A stretch of 64,000 bases of DNA. Origin: Mucilaginibacter glaciei. Its GTDB lineage: Bacteria; Bacteroidota; Bacteroidia; Sphingobacteriales; Sphingobacteriaceae. The notes under the pieces were generated by a model. The model had not been told where the DNA came from. It did no database searches and was given only the letters and a program-made list of their open reading frames with translations. The position numbers and the translations under genes are program-made. Each line of letters begins with the position of its first letter. Position 1 is the stretch's first letter. The DNA is taken from positions 434,001-498,000 of the forward strand of contig NZ_JACWMX010000004.1 in assembly GCF_014773245.1 (NCBI RefSeq), written 5' to 3'. Below are positions 48,085-55,975 of the stretch, piece after piece.

Positions 48085-49104
48085 ATGGGAATTTGCTTTA
48101 AGGTTTTAATGATATGGATAGTTTTACTAGCCGGAGCTCATGCATTTGCGCAGAATAGTACCGGGGTAAATGATCTGATCAAACAGGGGCAGGCTTTTAG
48201 CGATCAGCAGAAATACACCGATGCTATTGCTAAATACAAAGAAGCCCTGATTGCCGAACCGGAAAACGACCGCGCAAATTACGAACTGGCCTATGCACTT
48301 TACTCCACTAATAAAGGGGCAGAAGGTATTCCCTATTTAGAAAAGGCCGTTGCTAACGGAAAGAGCGCATCTTTTAAGGCGGGGGCTTACAGCTTATTGG
48401 GGAGCGTTTACAGTGCGGCTAATCAATTCCCCAAATCAATTGCGGCTTACCGCGACGGGATAAAGTTAGATAGCACCAATCAGCGGCTTTACTACAACCT
48501 GGGCATTACGCAATACCGTGCCCGCCAATACACTGATGCAGAGACAAGCTTTATCAGCGCTGTTATCATTGATAGCGCGTATGCTGCGAGTATACGCATG
48601 TATGCGTTGACCGCCTTTCATCAAAATAAACGGGCGGAGGCTTTATTAGGTTTCTGCAGGTTTTTAATGATAGACCCCACCGGACCGCAAAGCGCCGAAG
48701 CCTTTGGCAACCTGCAAAATATTTTAAACGGTGGTGCGCTCAAACCCGAGCCGGGCTATAAATCATCGGCTGCTGTGAAAGCTTTAGCTTCATACCAAAA
48801 CCTGTTATTAACAAAAGCGCTTGCAGGTTTTGCCACACGCCGTTATGCCTCACCAACGGATCTGTTAGCTACGCAATTGAAGGCGGTATTTGGTGCGTTA
48901 GGTAGTATGCCCCGCGATAAGTATTTCGCTTGGTATGGTTTTGCCGATTATTTTTATAAGCTTTCGCAAACAGATAATTTTTCAACTTTTATAAAGGTGA
49001 TTAGCCAGAAATCGACACCTGCGAATGGGAAATGGCTAAAGGATAACGCAGATAAAGTGGCGTCTTACGAGGCTTGGGTAAAGATTAATAAATTAACCCT
49101 TTAA
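48085..49104 (+). CDS. Exported tetratricopeptide-repeat protein
   Basis: A 339-residue protein with a signal peptide (IWIVLLAGAHAFAQ) and TPR-like helical repeats: YTDAIAKYKEALIAEPENDR, the Asn/Tyr repeat with PKSIAAYRDGIKLDSTNQRL, then YTDAETSFISAVIIDSAYAA. These repeats make a protein-binding surface. The C-terminal 130 residues are helical but unassigned. A promoter box ends 4 bases before the first ATG; the alternative ATG at 48109 also keeps the signal peptide. Confidence 0.82.
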   Translation: MGICFKVLMIWIVLLAGAHAFAQNSTGVNDLIKQGQAFSDQQKYTDAIAKYKEALIAEPENDRANYELAYALYSTNKGAEGIPYLEKAVANGKSASFKAGAYSLLGSVYSAANQFPKSIAAYRDGIKLDSTNQRLYYNLGITQYRARQYTDAETSFISAVIIDSAYAASIRMYALTAFHQNKRAEALLGFCRFLMIDPTGPQSAEAFGNLQNILNGGALKPEPGYKSSAAVKALASYQNLLLTKALAGFATRRYASPTDLLATQLKAVFGALGSMPRDKYFAWYGFADYFYKLSQTDNFSTFIKVISQKSTPANGKWLKDNADKVASYEAWVKINKLTL

Positions 49105-49153
49105 CATAACAAAAAGATTACCCGCCACATTCCGGTAAAACCACATAAAACCC

Positions 49154-49161
49154 TAAATTTG
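49154..49161 (+). promoter_or_regulatory. Candidate -7 box for fumC
   Basis: TAAATTTG matches TAnnTTTG and lies 25 bases before the ATG at 49187. The -33 region shows no exact TTTG. Confidence 0.42.
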
Positions 49162-49186
49162 CACCTGCAAAAACATTCGATCAATT

Positions 49187-50584
49187 ATGAGTTTCAGAAC
49201 CGAATATGATACTATGGGTGCCGTGCAGGTACCGGCCGATAAATACTGGGGCGCACAAACCGAACGCTCCCGTAATAATTTTAAAATTGGGCCCGAAGCA
49301 TCGATGCCGAAAGAGATCATTGATGCCTTTGCCTACCTTAAAAAGGCTGCCGCTTACACTAATACAGATTGCGGTGTATTGCCGGCCGAAAAACGCGACA
49401 TGATTGCCGCCGTGTGTGACGAGATCCTGACCGGCGCGCTGAACAGCGAGTTCCCGCTGGTGATCTGGCAAACAGGTTCGGGCACGCAATCAAACATGAA
49501 CGTGAACGAGGTTGTTGCCAACCGCAGCCACGTTTTAGCAGGCAACACATTGGGCGAGGGTAAAACCTTTATCCACCCTAATGATGATGTAAACAAGTCG
49601 CAGTCGTCAAATGATACCTACCCAACAGCAATGCACATTGCTGCTTATAAAATATTAATTGATGTAACTATCCCGGGCATCGAAAAATTACGCGATACCC
49701 TGCAGGCAAAAAGCGAAGCCTTTAAGAGCGTGGTAAAGATAGGTCGTACCCATTTAATGGATGCTACACCGCTTACTTTAGGCCAGGAATTTTCCGGCTA
49801 TGTATCACAGTTAAATCATGGTTTAAAAGCCTTGCGCAATACCCTTGACCACCTGAGCGAACTGGCATTAGGCGGCACTGCTGTTGGTACGGGGATCAAC
49901 ACCCCCAAAGGGTATGATGTTAAGGTGGCCGAGTACATTGCACAATTTACCGGCTTGCCTTTTATCACCGCCGAAAATAAATTTGAGGCTTTGGCAGCGC
50001 ATGATGCTATTGTAGAAAGCCACGGTGCTTTAAAGCAAATAGCGGTGTCATTAATGAAGATTGCTAACGATATCCGGATGCTGGCTTCGGGTCCGCGCTC
50101 GGGTATCGGCGAGATCCACATCCCGGATAATGAGCCGGGTTCATCAATCATGCCGGGTAAAGTTAACCCAACGCAAAACGAAGCCGTAACGATGGTTGCA
50201 GCACAGGTAATGGGTAATGATGTTACCATTTCTATAGGCGGTTCTAACGGGCACTATGAGTTGAATGTATTTAAGCCGGTTATGGCTGCTAACTTCCTGC
50301 AATCAGCACGTTTAATTGGCGATGCCTGTGTATCGTTTAACGATCATTGCGCGGTTGGTATCGAACCAAATTACGAAGGCATCAAAAAGCACCTCGAAAA
50401 CTCACTAATGTTAGTAACTGCGCTAAACCCGCACATTGGTTATGAGAACGCGGCCAAAATTGCCAAGACGGCTTTAAAGGAAAAACTGACCCTTCGCGAA
50501 GCGGCTGTTGGCTTAGGCTTACTAACCAGCGAGCAGTTTGACGAATGGGTTAAACCCGAAGATATGATTGGCGGTTTAAAATAA
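49187..50584 (+). CDS. fumC: Fumarate hydratase, class II
   Basis: A 465-residue class II fumarase converting fumarate to malate in the TCA cycle, iron-independent. The family signature is [17 protein letters not shown] near residue 318; further conserved parts are [16 protein letters not shown] near 100, [14 protein letters not shown] near 140 and [20 protein letters not shown] near 187. Lone gene. It is followed by a strong terminator. Confidence 0.97.
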   Translation: MSFRTEYDTMGAVQVPADKYWGAQTERSRNNFKIGPEASMPKEIIDAFAYLKKAAAYTNTDCGVLPAEKRDMIAAVCDEILTGALNSEFPLVIWQTGSGTQSNMNVNEVVANRSHVLAGNTLGEGKTFIHPNDDVNKSQSSNDTYPTAMHIAAYKILIDVTIPGIEKLRDTLQAKSEAFKSVVKIGRTHLMDATPLTLGQEFSGYVSQLNHGLKALRNTLDHLSELALGGTAVGTGINTPKGYDVKVAEYIAQFTGLPFITAENKFEALAAHDAIVESHGALKQIAVSLMKIANDIRMLASGPRSGIGEIHIPDNEPGSSIMPGKVNPTQNEAVTMVAAQVMGNDVTISIGGSNGHYELNVFKPVMAANFLQSARLIGDACVSFNDHCAVGIEPNYEGIKKHLENSLMLVTALNPHIGYENAAKIAKTALKEKLTLREAAVGLGLLTSEQFDEWVKPEDMIGGLK

Positions 50585-50598
50585 TAGCCTCACACCAA

Positions 50599-50626
50599 CC
50601 CCTCTCTACACAGAGAGGGGCTTTTT
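50599..50626 (+). terminator. Intrinsic terminator of fumC
   Basis: CCCCTCTCT (50599-50607) and AGAGAGGGG (50612-50620) form a 9-bp stem with loop ACAC, followed by CTTTTT. It lies 14 bases after the fumC stop. Confidence 0.85.
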
Positions 50627-50640
50627 ACTTGCTGAACCCA

Positions 50641-51144
50641 ATGCCGAAGCGCAACATCATCTATCTTTTTTCTTTCGTAGTTCTGCTGGTAACCGCCTGC
50701 AAATTCAACCCCAATATGCAAAAACCGGGAGAGAATTACCTGCAGGGTGAGTGGCGGCAGGATACATCTGTATTGCAAAAAAAATTGGTAGATTATTCTT
50801 TATATAACCTAAGGTTCAACTGCGATTCGTTTTTTGTGAGCATCAAAACTTTCAGCAAAGCAAACGCCGGAGCCGATAGCTGTACCAAAAATGGGCAATG
50901 GACAGAATATGCCAAAGGTGTATATCAGCAAAGCAATGATACCCTGCATGTACGCGGCTTGTTCTGCAATGCTAACTACACTTATAAAGAACCAACGGGC
51001 TGCTACCGTTCCGGTGTGTATGAAGAATATTTTAAAGTTGCTAATAAAGGCGATTCTACCGTTCAGTTCAACCCTACATCAAGCACCATAGCTATTAAAG
51101 CCCACTTAATAAAACGAAACACCTGTAATCCAAAACCACTGTAA
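50641..51144 (+). CDS. Putative lipoprotein, unknown function
   Basis: A 167-residue lipoprotein: signal RNIIYLFSFVVLLVTACKFN with a VTAC lipobox. The mature part has several Cys and Tyr residues (NCDSFFVS, DSCTKNGQW, LFCNANYTYKEPTGCYRS) and no recognised family. The ATG at 50641 is used, not the TTG at 50629. It is 3 bases from the next gene, the S1/P1 nuclease, so probably cotranscribed. Cys content suggests disulfides or cofactor binding in the periplasm. Confidence 0.82.
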   Translation: MPKRNIIYLFSFVVLLVTACKFNPNMQKPGENYLQGEWRQDTSVLQKKLVDYSLYNLRFNCDSFFVSIKTFSKANAGADSCTKNGQWTEYAKGVYQQSNDTLHVRGLFCNANYTYKEPTGCYRSGVYEEYFKVANKGDSTVQFNPTSSTIAIKAHLIKRNTCNPKPL

Positions 51145-51147
51145 TAT

Positions 51148-51945
51148 ATGAAAACCAGTATTTTAAAAAAGATCTTGTTAGGCGTAGCCATCCTATACCT
51201 GCCTATACAAACTATGGCCTGGGGTACCAACGGCCACCGTATTTGTGGCCAGATAGCAGATAGCTACCTGACCCCCAAAGCGCGTGCTGCTGTCAAGGCC
51301 ATTTTAGGCGATGAATCGATAGCGATGGCCAGCAATTGGGCCGATTTTATTAAATCTGACCCTAACTTTAATTACCTGTATAACTGGCACTTTATCAACT
51401 TCGATAAATCACTTTCGCAGGCGGATATGCAGGCTTATTTAAAGGCCGACACCGCTACAGATGCTTATACAAAAATCGGCTTTTTAACCGCTCAGCTGAA
51501 AAATAAAAACCTGTCTAAAACAAATAAATTGCTTTACCTGCGTATGCTGATCCATATTGTTGAGGATGTTCACCAGCCGTTTCATACCGGGCACCTGTCT
51601 GACAAAGGCGGTAACGATGTTAAGGTAATGTGGTACGATAAGGAAAGCAACCTGCACTCTATATGGGATTCGCAAATGATCGATGCGCAGCAATTAAGTT
51701 ATACTGAATATGTATTGGCTATTAACCATACTACTTTAGCGCAGCGTGCCATATGGCAAAAGGCCACTGTTGGCCAATGGTTGTTTGAATCTAACCAGAT
51801 AGTAGACAAGTTATATTTAGAAACTAAAAACGGCGACAAGGTAAATACCTACAAATACATTTTTAAAAACCTGGCCACTGTAAACGAGCAACTGCTTAAA
51901 GGCGGCGTACGTTTAGCCGGTGTATTAAACCAGATATTTGGGTAG
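51148..51945 (+). CDS. Exported S1/P1-type nuclease
   Basis: A 265-residue zinc nuclease. Signal peptide LLGVAILYLPIQTMA is followed by AWGTNGHRICGQIADSYL, where Trp and His right after cleavage bind zinc in S1/P1 nucleases. The HIVEDVHQPFHTGHLSDKGG and NDVKVMW block supplies the remaining zinc ligands; WHFINFD and NWADF add others. These enzymes cut single-stranded DNA and RNA and remove 3' phosphates. Most likely secreted or periplasmic for nutrient or phosphate scavenging. Confidence 0.93.
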   Translation: MKTSILKKILLGVAILYLPIQTMAWGTNGHRICGQIADSYLTPKARAAVKAILGDESIAMASNWADFIKSDPNFNYLYNWHFINFDKSLSQADMQAYLKADTATDAYTKIGFLTAQLKNKNLSKTNKLLYLRMLIHIVEDVHQPFHTGHLSDKGGNDVKVMWYDKESNLHSIWDSQMIDAQQLSYTEYVLAINHTTLAQRAIWQKATVGQWLFESNQIVDKLYLETKNGDKVNTYKYIFKNLATVNEQLLKGGVRLAGVLNQIFG

Positions 51946-51949
51946 TATA

Positions 51950-52027
51950 TGTGCGGATGCGCCGATTTTAAATGTGCAAATGAGGCGCATTCGAATATCT
52001 GCACATCTTCATATTTGCACATCTTTA
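51950..52027. repeat. Repeat relative of the 46.6-46.8 kb GTGCAGAT element
   Basis: Contains ATGTGCGGATGCGCCGATTT, AATGTGCAAATGAGGCGCAT and CTGCACATCTTCATATTTGC. It precedes the tyrosine-phosphatase ATG at 52030 and lies within an apparent longer frame that would otherwise start at 51949; that extension is not conserved protein. Confidence 0.5.
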
Positions 52028-52029
52028 TT

Positions 52030-52464
52030 ATGAAAATACTAATGGTTTGCTTGGGTAATATTTGTCGTTCGCCGCTGGCGGAGGGAATTATGCAGCACCT
52101 GGCAGATAAGGCCGGGCTGGATTGGCACGTAGATTCGGCGGGTACCGGCGACTGGCATGTAGGCCGAGGGCCCGACAGGCGTTCGGTAAAGGCTGCTGCA
52201 GATCAGGGCATCGACATCAGCAAACAGGTTTGCCGGCTGTTTAACGTGAGCGACTTTGATAAATTCGACCTGATATTGGTGATGGATAAAAGTAACCTGG
52301 CTAACATATTGGCAATGGCCCGTAATGCAGAGGACCGCCAAAAGGTTAAAATGCTGTTGGGCGATCAGATAGTGCCAGATCCCTATTATCACGATGCACA
52401 GTTTGCCCCTGTTTTTAAATTAATTGAAGCCGGCTGCAAAGAAATTATCAAACAGTATGCTTAA
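52030..52464 (+). CDS. Low-molecular-weight protein-tyrosine phosphatase
   Basis: A 144-residue LMW-PTP: the P-loop VCLGNICRSPLAEGIM (CxxxxxR) is at residues 5-20 and the general-acid aspartate is in IVPDPYYHDAQF near residue 120. It removes phosphate from phosphotyrosine in proteins, often for exopolysaccharide or stress control. The ATG at 52030 gives the standard N-terminus; the longer upstream frame reads through repeat DNA. Next gene on the same strand starts 25 bases after the stop. Confidence 0.93.
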   Translation: MKILMVCLGNICRSPLAEGIMQHLADKAGLDWHVDSAGTGDWHVGRGPDRRSVKAAADQGIDISKQVCRLFNVSDFDKFDLILVMDKSNLANILAMARNAEDRQKVKMLLGDQIVPDPYYHDAQFAPVFKLIEAGCKEIIKQYA

Positions 52465-52489
52465 GTTTGGATATAAACGTTAACCAATC

Positions 52490-52975
52490 ATGAAAAAGAT
52501 CCTTTTGAATTTGATGCTGATTATAGGAGTATTATCGGCACATGCACAGAATACAGCGGTAGATAAGATCACCACATCCTATATAGGTTTAAAGAATGCC
52601 TTGGTTGGCAGCAATGCAGAGTTAGCAAAAAGCCGTTCGGGCGAATTACTGGCTGCGTTATCTGCATCGATAAAGGGTTCAACTCCGGCTCAGCAAAAGC
52701 TGATGACCACCTATGGCGAGAAACTGAAATTTGATAGCCGCCACATTAGCGAAACAACAAAGATAGATCATCAGCGCGAACACTTTGAAAGCCTGTCAAA
52801 AAATATGTTTGCGTTAGTATCTGGCTTAAAGCTAAACAGCACTACGCTTTATCAGCAATATTGCCCAATGAAAAAGGCGTCATGGTTAAGTGAAACCGCC
52901 GATGTACGCAACCCTTACTACGGCGATGATATGCTGGAATGCGGCAAGGTGACAGCTACGTTGAAGGGGAAATAG
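52490..52975 (+). CDS. Exported DUF3347 protein, possible copper-binding
   Basis: A 161-residue exported protein (signal LMLIIGVLSAHAQ) with DUF3347 at the C-terminus. The diagnostic motif is LYQQYCPMKKASWLSE, then VRNPYYGDDMLECG. In CusB-like efflux adaptors this domain carries Cys/Met residues likely to bind copper. Present here alone without an efflux pump. It is the first of a group of likely heavy-metal proteins that resumes at 54185. An inverted repeat follows it. Confidence 0.88.
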   Translation: MKKILLNLMLIIGVLSAHAQNTAVDKITTSYIGLKNALVGSNAELAKSRSGELLAALSASIKGSTPAQQKLMTTYGEKLKFDSRHISETTKIDHQREHFESLSKNMFALVSGLKLNSTTLYQQYCPMKKASWLSETADVRNPYYGDDMLECGKVTATLKGK

Positions 52976-52986
52976 TATCACATAAT

Positions 52987-53066
52987 TTGTCATGCTGAGC
53001 GATAGTGAGGCATTTTCTGATTTGTTTACACGTGGTAAGATCCTTCGCTATCGCTCAGGATGACAA
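52987..53066. repeat. Long hairpin with TTGTCATGCTGAGCGATAG arms
   Basis: TTGTCATGCTGAGCGATAGT (52987-53006) plus GAGG pairs with CCTTCGCTATCGCTCAGGAT (53042-53061) plus GACAA: a near-perfect stem of about 24 bp with a 31-base loop. It lies between converging genes and may double as a transcription stop. Confidence 0.72.
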
Positions 53067-53085
53067 CATTAAATTTAATGCCGAA

Positions 53086-53112
53086 CAGAAAAGGCCCCGC
53101 ATTGCAGGGCCT
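53086..53112 (-). terminator. Terminator of the DUF6607-like gene
   Basis: On the minus strand AGGCCCTGC (53112-53104) pairs with GCGGGGCCT (53100-53092), then TTTTCTG. It lies about 38 bases after the stop codon of the minus-strand gene at 53150. Confidence 0.75.
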
Positions 53113-53149
53113 ACTTCTTCGACAATCAATTAATCACTATACTTATTTA

Positions 53150-54067
53150 TTAGGACTGGGTAAGGTATCCGTTGATAACCTTAGTAGCTTCTTCTTTATT
53201 TTTGGCGGCACTCCATTTTTCCTTGGCCGATTGGTCGGCCATATCAAACAGGCGTTCATATAAACGTTTACCGTCTTTTTTATACGTTAACTTAATAGTG
53301 CCGTTTTTAGCAAATATGTTATCCCACGCAGAGCGTACATCTGTCCAGTAAGATTGCTGGCCTGCCCACCATTTTTTAGCAAAGGCGAAATTTGCTTCAT
53401 CAGTTTTGGTAAACTCTTCATAGCCTTTTTCCTGCGCTAAAATTTTATCGCCTTCGGGCGCACGTACTACCTTTTTATTATCCTGCTCAAACATCCAGCC
53501 TTGTGGGGTAATGTAAATCCGGTTACCACGGCGCAATACATTATAATCTTTACGTTTAGTGTATTCGCGGCGTGGCAGCGGCGAATCGGTTTCGCTTTGC
53601 CATTGGTGGCGGCCGTCAACATGCGTCCAGGTACCAATACTTTCATAGCGAGGGCTGTCATCAACCTGCAAAACCTTTTGTACCCATCTACCTTTAACCT
53701 CATTAGGTTTTAGCGTTACCTTTTTCCAGGTGTTATCTTTATCAAACTTTAAAATGCTGGGTTGTTCATAAACCCAGTCTTCGCGCCAGTGTTTAATAAC
53801 GGTTGTATCGTCAACAGCTAAAAGATGTTGTATAACGATTTTTTTCGGCGAGTCTTCTACAACTACCGCCCATTCGTTGCCCCAGGTATGATAACGCGGA
53901 TGGAATTTATAAGCTGTGTCTGCCGCGAATGTTTCCGCATAATCAAATGTAACTTTGTAATAGCCCGCCAATGATTTAATGGCTTGGCGGTCTTGCTCTA
54001 ATTTAGATTGTGCTGTTACGGTTAGGGCCGCAATGCAAAAGGAGAGAAATAAGGTAAATTGTTTCAT
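53150..54067 (-). CDS. Exported DUF6607-like protein
   Basis: A 305-residue exported protein (signal LFLSFCIAALTVTAQ). The sequence is rich in Trp and charged residues, e.g. VTFDYAETFAADTAYKF, YHTWGNEWAVVVED, VDGRHQWQSETDSPLPRREY and NVLRRGNRIYITPQGWMFEQ. From memory it matches the DUF6607 family of Bacteroidota, usually found near metal or heme uptake genes; this needs a profile search. A 17-bp perfect palindrome in its promoter region suggests control by a metalloregulator. Its terminator is at 53086-53112. Confidence 0.75.
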   Translation of the reverse strand: MKQFTLFLSFCIAALTVTAQSKLEQDRQAIKSLAGYYKVTFDYAETFAADTAYKFHPRYHTWGNEWAVVVEDSPKKIVIQHLLAVDDTTVIKHWREDWVYEQPSILKFDKDNTWKKVTLKPNEVKGRWVQKVLQVDDSPRYESIGTWTHVDGRHQWQSETDSPLPRREYTKRKDYNVLRRGNRIYITPQGWMFEQDNKKVVRAPEGDKILAQEKGYEEFTKTDEANFAFAKKWWAGQQSYWTDVRSAWDNIFAKNGTIKLTYKKDGKRLYERLFDMADQSAKEKWSAAKNKEEATKVINGYLTQS

Positions 54068-54075
54068 TGTTTTTA

Positions 54076-54092
54076 TTTAGATTAAATCTAAA
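54076..54092. promoter_or_regulatory. 17-bp perfect palindrome, possible metalloregulator operator
   Basis: TTTAGATT-A-AATCTAAA reads the same on both strands, with 8-bp arms. It lies 9 bases before the start codon of the minus-strand DUF6607-like gene. The shape is like Fur/DtxR/MntR-type boxes in which TTTAG...CTAAA halves are common; the actual regulator is unknown. Confidence 0.55.
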
Positions 54093-54150
54093 CAAAGGAA
54101 CACATTATTTTTTATTTTACAAACCACAGTGAAAATTTAACAGTTTACAA

Positions 54151-54181
54151 TTTGTAATCAGGTAGTTAAATCGTATTTTTG
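54151..54181 (+). promoter_or_regulatory. Bacteroidota-type promoter of the HYC_CC_PP/heavy-metal operon
   Basis: A full match: TTTG (54151-54154), 19 bases, TATTTTTG (54174-54181). The first ATG lies 3 bases after the box at 54185, suggesting a leaderless or nearly leaderless mRNA. Confidence 0.65.
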
Positions 54182-54184
54182 TAT

Positions 54185-54574
54185 ATGATCAAAAAATCGG
54201 GCGTCATACTATTAGCTGTACTGTATGCAATTACAGCGGCTGGTTTTGCGCTTAATTTACATTATTGCGGCAATACGGTTGCCTCGGTTAAGATCAATAC
54301 ACCGGCTAAAAGCTGTGCGCAGCCTATGGCTAAAACCAAAATGAACTGCTGTAAGGATGCCAAACTTGATGTAAAGGTTAAGGACGATCATCAGGCAGAA
54401 CAAAACTCTTTTTTAGCTAAAGTATTTGCGCTCGAGATCCCGAAGTTGCCGTATGAAGATATGGTTTTCGCGGCGCAGCAGGCGCTGGTTGAGCGGTTTT
54501 TTGACCGTGGCCCACCAGATATACCCTTCGAAAAAATTTCTGTTTACCTTAAAAATTGCATTTTCCGCATTTGA
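54185..54574 (+). CDS. HYC_CC_PP-family protein
   Basis: A 129-residue exported or membrane-anchored small protein with all three family motifs: HYC in NLHYCGN near residue 27, CC in MNCCKDAKL near 55, and PP in RGPPDIPFEK near 112. The function of the family is unknown, but cysteine pairs and its presence beside metal proteins suggest metal binding. An N-terminal helix (VILLAVLYAITAAGFAL) acts as anchor or signal. It is the first gene of the operon with HMA, barrel and Met-rich genes. Confidence 0.88.
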   Translation: MIKKSGVILLAVLYAITAAGFALNLHYCGNTVASVKINTPAKSCAQPMAKTKMNCCKDAKLDVKVKDDHQAEQNSFLAKVFALEIPKLPYEDMVFAAQQALVERFFDRGPPDIPFEKISVYLKNCIFRI

Positions 54575-54637
54575 TAAGTTTCAATAACTCCGCGTTATTT
54601 TAAGTACTTATTATTTCAAGAATCAATTTTTACAAAC

Positions 54638-55147
54638 ATGAAAACTTTAAAAGCATATATCATCCTATTTATAGCAACCGTAGCTATTGCAAAAGCACAA
54701 CAATTCACCAAAGCCGAATTGCAAGTTAGTGGCTTAACCTGTTCATTGTGCGCCAAGACTACCGAAAAATCATTAAAGGCGTTACCATTTGTAAGCGAGA
54801 TCAAACCCGATCTGATGCGTAACATCTACGTGATTACGTTTAAAAATGATGTGCCCGTTTCTTTCGACGAGATCAGCAAAAAGGTAAAAAACTCAGGTTT
54901 CTTTGTTAATTATCTGAAGACCACAGTCGACTTTAACAGTACCAAGGTTGCCGATAATTCTTTCACTGTTGGTGCCGATACTTACAAGATCCTCACCACA
55001 GATAAGGCTTTAACCGGCCCGGTTTCTTTAACCATTGTTGATAAGGGTTTCGTGCCAAATTCTGTATCTAAAAAGTATATGGGTAAGGTTATTGCAGAAA
55101 CACCGGCAACCACAACGGGCAGGGTATATCACGTAGCAGCAATTTAA
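54638..55147 (+). CDS. Exported heavy-metal-associated (HMA) domain protein
   Basis: A 169-residue exported protein (signal IILFIATVAIAKAQ). It carries an HMA domain with QVSGLTCSLCAKTTEKSLKA, whose CxxC (TCSLCA) is a copper-binding loop, and EISKKVKNSGFFVNYL. The C-terminal 70 residues form a beta-rich extension (NSFTVGADTYKILTTDKALT). Likely a periplasmic copper chaperone. 24 bases separate it from the barrel gene and 63 from HYC_CC_PP. Confidence 0.9.
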   Translation: MKTLKAYIILFIATVAIAKAQQFTKAELQVSGLTCSLCAKTTEKSLKALPFVSEIKPDLMRNIYVITFKNDVPVSFDEISKKVKNSGFFVNYLKTTVDFNSTKVADNSFTVGADTYKILTTDKALTGPVSLTIVDKGFVPNSVSKKYMGKVIAETPATTTGRVYHVAAI

Positions 55148-55171
55148 GCGTCTTCTTAAACTCTCTTTTTT

Positions 55172-55969
55172 ATGAAGACTATCTTATTGGCTTTTTGCCT
55201 CACGGCATGGGCGTGTACTGTATTTGGGCAGGAATTGTATGTAAATACCGAGCCTGCCAGCAATATGGCTGCTCACTCGTTAGGCATCCGGTTGGAAAAC
55301 CAGGGCTACTTTAAACCTACCTTTAAAAACCGAACTACGCTTGAGGCCATGTATGGCGCCACGGGTAAACTGATGCTGCACGGTGCCGCTTATTTGTCAG
55401 ATTTTTATGCAGCCAAGCAACGCTTTGAAGGCGGCAGTTTCTATGGAAAATACCGGTTCTTTTCGCAGGACACGGTGCAGGCGCATTTCCGTGGGGCGGT
55501 ATTTGGCAAGGTGTCTTTCAGCAGCAACCCTTATACCACACAAGAAATTGCTTTAGAGGGCGACAATACCGGTTGGCAAGGCGGTGTGATTTTCACTAAG
55601 CTTATCCACAAGATCGCTTTTTCCGGTTCCGCAAGTTACCTCCGGGCTTTAGACAACGTGGGTAATTCCCTGCCGGTGATGGGCTCAAGGGACGCCATTG
55701 CCTACACTGCTTCTGTCGGGATGCTGGTTTTGCCCAAGAACTACACCAGCTATAATCAAGTTAACGTGAACCTGTACGCCGAGGTGCTGGGTAAAACTAA
55801 TCCGGGGTATAGGCAAAGCTATCTGGATATTGCCCCTGCCGTTCAATTCATTTTTAACAGCGTGTGCAGGGTCGACTTTTCGTACCGTACACCTTTGTAC
55901 AACAACATGCAGCGCAACAGTGTAAACATGTACCTGGTGCGGCTGGAGTACAACTTTTTTAATTTATAA
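55172..55969 (+). CDS. Predicted outer-membrane beta-barrel protein
   Basis: A 265-residue exported protein (signal ILLAFCLTAWACTVFGQ). The rest has alternating hydrophobic/polar residues with many aromatic girdle positions and Gly-turns (HGAAYLSDFYAAKQRFEG, VNVNLYAEVLGKTNPGYRQ, MYLVRLEYNFFNL), as in small barrels of 8-12 strands. No family recognised. It follows the HMA gene by 24 bases and precedes the Met/His-rich gene by 6 bases. Confidence 0.78.
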   Translation: MKTILLAFCLTAWACTVFGQELYVNTEPASNMAAHSLGIRLENQGYFKPTFKNRTTLEAMYGATGKLMLHGAAYLSDFYAAKQRFEGGSFYGKYRFFSQDTVQAHFRGAVFGKVSFSSNPYTTQEIALEGDNTGWQGGVIFTKLIHKIAFSGSASYLRALDNVGNSLPVMGSRDAIAYTASVGMLVLPKNYTSYNQVNVNLYAEVLGKTNPGYRQSYLDIAPAVQFIFNSVCRVDFSYRTPLYNNMQRNSVNMYLVRLEYNFFNL

Positions 55970-55975
55970 AATACG

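Noticed and set aside
51949..52029. Upstream extension of the tyrosine phosphatase.
   Set aside because: It reads through the GTGCAGAT repeat and adds a Cys-rich stretch not found in the family; the ATG at 52030 gives the standard N-terminus.
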